This document shows, one piece after another, positions 49,149 through 52,169 of a DNA stretch of 52,169 bases. The stretch is taken from positions 1 through 52,169 of the forward strand of contig JAISKH010000093.1 of NCBI GenBank assembly GCA_031261325.1. The letters run 5' to 3'. The notes beneath the pieces were generated by a model. That model worked only from the letters and a program-made list of their open reading frames with translations. It had not been told where the DNA came from and did no database searches. The stretch's first letter is position 1. Every line of letters begins with the position of its first letter. The stretch comes from Oscillospiraceae bacterium (GTDB taxonomy: Bacteria > Bacillota > Clostridia > Oscillospirales > Oscillospiraceae). The position numbers and the translations under genes are program-made.

Positions 49149-49910
49149 ATGAATCGAATGACGGGCAAGGTCGCCGCCGTAACGGGCGCGGGCGCCGGCA
49201 TCGGGCGCGCAATCGCCGTAATGTTCGCGGCGGAGGGCGCGCGCGTCGTCTGCGCGGACATTAACCCCGAGTCGAACGCCGAAACCGCGCGGAAAATCAC
49301 CGAAGCGGGCGGTGAAGCCGTCGCCGTCACGACCGACGTTACGCGGCGCGCGGACTTAACGCGACTTCTCGCCGCGACGCAATTGTATTACGGCGGGGTC
49401 ACGACGCTCGTCAACTGCGCGGGCGTGCTTGTTCACGCGCCGTTTCTGGAGCACACGGACGCGGACTTGGAGCGCGTGTTTGAGACGAACTTTCGCGGCT
49501 ATTATTGGGCGATGCAGGCGTTCCTGCCCGTTCTCGCCGCGCACGGGCACTCGTCCGTGCTGAATATCGCGTCCATCTCCGCGCTCAAGCCGGAGAGCGA
49601 CGCGTATGTTTACGGCGCGATGAAAGCCGCCGTCAACAAAATGACGCGCGACCTTACGCGCGAGTTCTCGCCGCAGGGCGTGCGCCTGAACGTAATCTGC
49701 CCGGGACCCGTGCAGACGAACCTGACGCCCGCGTTCGTGCGCGAGAGCGAGGAGATTCAGCGCGAGATTATACGCACGACGTGCCCCGTCGGGCGGCTCG
49801 GCGAACCGAACGACATTGCTTACGCCGCCGTCTGGCTCTGCTCCGACGAAGCGGATTGGGTGACGGGCAGCACCGTCGTGATTGACGGAGGAGCGTGCAA
49901 CATGGGATAG
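49149..49910 (+). CDS. Short-chain dehydrogenase/reductase (SDR)
   Basis: This 253-residue NAD-type SDR has the cofactor motif TGAGAGIG (residues 12-19) and Asp37 after the second strand, which favours NAD(H) over NADP(H). NCAG stands in place of NNAG. The catalytic residues are Ser142, Tyr155 and Lys159 (YGAMK). The family interconverts alcohols and ketones or aldehydes. The ATG has AGGAGG upstream, 11 bp after the preceding gene. It closes the ferredoxin-AOR-membrane protein-SDR operon. An aldehyde made by the AOR could be its substrate, but that is a guess. Confidence 0.93.
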   Translation: MNRMTGKVAAVTGAGAGIGRAIAVMFAAEGARVVCADINPESNAETARKITEAGGEAVAVTTDVTRRADLTRLLAATQLYYGGVTTLVNCAGVLVHAPFLEHTDADLERVFETNFRGYYWAMQAFLPVLAAHGHSSVLNIASISALKPESDAYVYGAMKAAVNKMTRDLTREFSPQGVRLNVICPGPVQTNLTPAFVRESEEIQREIIRTTCPVGRLGEPNDIAYAAVWLCSDEADWVTGSTVVIDGGACNMG

Positions 49911-49939
49911 CCCGTGTTGCGCACGGGTTATCCCATGTT
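49899..49939 (+). terminator. Long hairpin containing the SDR stop codon
   Basis: AACATGGGATAGCCCGTG and CACGGGTTATCCCATGTT pair over 18 bp (one G-T wobble). The stop codon of the SDR gene lies inside the left arm. A T-tract is lacking, so termination is uncertain; it may protect the 3' end of the message. Confidence 0.55.
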
Positions 49940-49981
49940 GAATTAACAATTAACAATTAACAATGAACAATTAACAATTAA
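49938..49981 (+). repeat. AT-rich CAATTAACAATT repeat
   Basis: Four or five tandem CAATTAA units lie between the SDR hairpin and the glutamate mutase gene. No cobalamin riboswitch is visible in this leader. Confidence 0.75.
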
Positions 49982-50024
49982 GACGAGGGAACGAGACAAA
50001 AGACAAATTAGGAGGAATTTTTTT

Positions 50025-51941
50025 ATGTTGAGACAGAAGCGGATTGAGGAGGACTTTTTCCTTGAGAAATTGCGTCCGGAGGTGCTGGGGGCTTGGGAGA
50101 CGGGGCGCGAGTGCGACCTTGACGAAGCGGTTGAATACCAGAAGTCTTTGCCGGACGGCAAGAACTTCACAAAGGTGCTGTCCGCTTATCGCGAGTCGGG
50201 CAAAATCGGGCTGTTCCCGCGCTCGGGCGTGCCGGTTGTGGAGCGCGAAATTGAGCTGCTGCAAGGGCTGAACGCCGTCGGCGTGCGTCTTTTCCCGTTC
50301 ACCACCGACTCCTACACGCGCAACCTGCAACTCACCAAGGCGAAGCAGGGGTTGGAGGAGAGCATTCGCACGGGCACAATGAAGCTGAACGGCTATCCGA
50401 TTATCAACCACGGCGTTAAGACAACGCGCCGCGTCGTCGAATCGTGCGAGGGCGCGTTTGACCCGCGCTCGTCCCGCGTCGCAAATTCGTTCGTCGGCGA
50501 GGTCGCTTTCGCGAGCGGCATGACGGCAATGCCGAACTCGTTCTTCGGCTGGCTCGGCGGGTACGACAAGTCCGCGACGGTTGAGGAATGTATCACGACG
50601 GCGCAATATCTCGGGCGGCTAATCGGCTATTACGCCGACCGCGGCGTGATTATCTCTACCGACTGCCACGGTTGGCTGCCGAACGGCGTGATTCCCATGT
50701 ACGTCAATATCGCGACGCAGATTATTGAAGCGCTCGTCTCGGCGGAGCAGGGCGTTAAAGCCGTCGTCCCGCTGCTGAACTTTCAGGGAAATCTGGCGCA
50801 GGACGTGAGCGAAATTCGCGCCGCGCACGGGCTGTTCCGCAAGTACTTAGACCGATTCGGGCACACGGACACAATAGTCCCGGGGCTAATCGGCAACCAA
50901 TCGTCGCTCTTCGCGTTCCCGCAGGACGTCGGCAACGCCTACGGCTACATCAACTACGTCGCGATGGCGGCGGCGATGTCCCCGCTGGACGCTTGCAGCG
51001 TCAAGACCGTGGACGAAGCAATCGGCGTGCCGAGCGTTGAGAGCCACATGCAGACCTACCGCTCCGCCAACTGGATTTTCAACGTCGTGCGTCAGCAGGG
51101 CATTCAGCTCGACACGGCGCAGATTGCGCAGGAGCAGCGCATGTGCGAGCTTGCCGTCTCCGCGATTATCGACAAGGTTATCGACATGGGCGACGGCGAC
51201 GTTACCGTCGGCGTTGACCGCGCGATTGCGGCGGGCGTGCTAGATTCGCCGTTTTCAATCAACATTCACGTGCGCGACCTGTGCCTCGGCGCGCGCGACT
51301 TGCAGGGCGCGTGCCGTTACATCGAGTACGGCAACCTGCCGCTCCCCGACGAGGTTCGCGCCTACAACGACGAAAAGGTGCACGAACGCGAGCTTGCCGA
51401 GCACCGCAAGCTCGGCTACAAGAACAGCATAGCCGACTTCTGGTCGCTCTCGCGCGGCGTTATTATCGACCCGCCGGACGCGGTTGACGCGGAGGAAGAG
51501 CTGCCCGCGCACGTCGCCGCCGCAATCAAAGCCGCGCAACCGACCGTCATAACCGGCACCGTCGGCGTGGATTCGCACGTTATCGGCACGAAAATCATAT
51601 CAAAGGTACTGCGCGAGACGGGCTTCAAGGTTGTGGCTCTCGGCGCGCAGACGGCAGCCGAGGAGTTTATAAAAGCCGCGCAGGAGACGGACGCGGACGC
51701 GGTGCTCATAACCTCCCTCTACGGCATGGCGGAGATGGATTTGCAGGGCTTCCGCGACAAGTGCGTTGAGGCGGGGCTGGACGATATTTTGCTCTACATC
51801 GGCGGCAATCTCGGCGTTGGCAAGCATGATTTCGCCGACGATGTGGCGAAGTTCACCGCCCTCGGGTTCAATCGAGTTTACCCGCCATCGGCGCCTATAA
51901 CTCCCTCTGTTATTGACCTTTATACTGATTTGGGGCTATAG
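50025..51941 (+). CDS. Glutamate mutase, fused epsilon (GlmE) and sigma (GlmS) subunits
   Basis: This 638-residue coenzyme B12-dependent mutase converts L-glutamate to threo-3-methylaspartate, the first step of the methylaspartate fermentation route. Residues 1 to about 480 match the catalytic epsilon subunit (blocks TDSYTRNLQLTKAKQGLEES, YPIINHGVKTTRRVVESCEG, CHGWLPNGVIPMYVNIATQI). A short acidic/Ala linker follows. Residues from 506 match the cobalamin-binding sigma subunit: DSHVIG (516-521, His518 as cobalt ligand), TSLYG (558-562) and YIGGN (586-590). The two subunits are separate proteins in Clostridium. The ATG has AGGAGG upstream. GlmL/MutL and methylaspartase are not in the window. 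Confidence 0.93.
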   Translation: MLRQKRIEEDFFLEKLRPEVLGAWETGRECDLDEAVEYQKSLPDGKNFTKVLSAYRESGKIGLFPRSGVPVVEREIELLQGLNAVGVRLFPFTTDSYTRNLQLTKAKQGLEESIRTGTMKLNGYPIINHGVKTTRRVVESCEGAFDPRSSRVANSFVGEVAFASGMTAMPNSFFGWLGGYDKSATVEECITTAQYLGRLIGYYADRGVIISTDCHGWLPNGVIPMYVNIATQIIEALVSAEQGVKAVVPLLNFQGNLAQDVSEIRAAHGLFRKYLDRFGHTDTIVPGLIGNQSSLFAFPQDVGNAYGYINYVAMAAAMSPLDACSVKTVDEAIGVPSVESHMQTYRSANWIFNVVRQQGIQLDTAQIAQEQRMCELAVSAIIDKVIDMGDGDVTVGVDRAIAAGVLDSPFSINIHVRDLCLGARDLQGACRYIEYGNLPLPDEVRAYNDEKVHERELAEHRKLGYKNSIADFWSLSRGVIIDPPDAVDAEEELPAHVAAAIKAAQPTVITGTVGVDSHVIGTKIISKVLRETGFKVVALGAQTAAEEFIKAAQETDADAVLITSLYGMAEMDLQGFRDKCVEAGLDDILLYIGGNLGVGKHDFADDVAKFTALGFNRVYPPSAPITPSVIDLYTDLGL

Positions 51942-51948
51942 CCCCCTT

Positions 51949-52169
51949 CCTTATTCCTCTGCGTCTTGCCGCAGCAACGCTTCCTTATTCTCGCGTCCCG
52001 CCGCGCGGCACTTGTTGCGCGTTGCACTCGCTCTGCTGTTTTGGTTTTCACTATTATTTTTCAATCTCAAAGGAGATACGCTTGTCCTCCGCGGACGGCG
52101 CCCCCTTTCCAACGCGGGAAAGGGGGGAAAGCGCGCTTAAGAGGGGCTGCCGCCCCTCTTAAGAATCAC
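51949..52169 (+). repeat. Dispersed 0.6-kb repeat, copy F (cut by window end)
   Basis: This copy has a doubled left end (CCTTATTCCTCTGCGTC, then CCTTATTCTCGCGTCCC). It then has the TTTTCAATCTCAAAGGAGAT block shared with copy B, the hairpin CCCCCTTTCC..GGAAAGGGGGG and the hairpin CTTAAGAGGGG..CCCCTCTTAAG. The window stops at AAGAATCAC, so the core is outside. It follows the glutamate mutase gene directly. Confidence 0.85.

Noticed and set aside
49911-50024. Cobalamin riboswitch before the glutamate mutase gene
   Set aside because: The leader is only about 115 bp and consists of a hairpin, AT-rich repeats and a ribosome binding site; no B12-box is visible.

Overview
The window looks like a chromosomal stretch of a GC-rich Bacillota bacterium, most likely an uncultivated anaerobic member of the Clostridia. 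This is inferred from gene content: an old-yellow-enzyme/FadH-type iron-sulfur flavoenzyme, an aldehyde ferredoxin oxidoreductase, a coenzyme B12-dependent glutamate mutase, an S-layer-homology protein with a CsaB-type pyruvyl transferase, a C_GCAxxG_C_C protein, Gram-positive-type lipoproteins and consensus sigma-A promoters. No 16S or 23S gene is present, so the taxon cannot be fixed. Both ends of the window lie inside copies of the same dispersed repeat, as expected of a contig broken at repeats.

Layout. 1-3430: two copies of the repeat, two small cysteine-rich proteins of unknown function, and mnmG. 3438-8242: a divergent TetR regulator with an MMPL/RND exporter and a secreted LxxG-repeat partner. 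8275-14816: a zinc-ribbon membrane protein, then a minus-strand cell-wall polysaccharide operon (O-antigen-ligase-like protein, GT4, two DUF4330-like proteins, GT4-CsaB fusion). 14858-18500: citrate synthase, then an orphan amino-acid-binding lipoprotein between two inverted repeat copies. 18551-21550: phosphopantetheinyl transferase, C_GCAxxG_C_C protein, AlkZ-related protein and a D,D-carboxypeptidase-like protein whose catalytic motifs are all altered. 21645-23793: two-component system. 23843-30049: three tRNA genes (Gln, Met/Ile2, Asn), a lone 5S rRNA, a glutamyl-tRNA synthetase, and small regulators and enzymes. 30095-33730: heterodimeric ABC exporter. 33815-40719: peptide ABC importer with an M20 amidohydrolase. 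40821-43132: an esterase and an SLH protein. 43175-51941: divergent redox locus (FadH-like enzyme; ferredoxin, AOR, GT-C-like membrane protein, SDR), then a single-chain glutamate mutase in which the epsilon and sigma subunits are fused.

How it fits together. CsaB pyruvylates secondary cell-wall polymer, the ligand of SLH domains, so the polysaccharide operon and the SLH protein probably belong to one surface-anchoring system. The peptide importer and amidohydrolase fit uptake and trimming of peptides or N-acyl amino acids. Glutamate mutase fits fermentation of glutamate by the methylaspartate route, and the AOR/SDR/FadH-like set could reduce acids, aldehydes and enoates.

The most unusual layer is non-coding. 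A roughly 0.6-kb nested inverted-repeat element, MITE-like and without a transposase in view, occurs six times, and one copy appears to supply the promoter and ribosome binding site of mnmG. A second AT-rich family built on CAATTGACAATTAACAATT occurs at seven places. It provides stop codons to two genes and encodes part of a signal peptide in a third.
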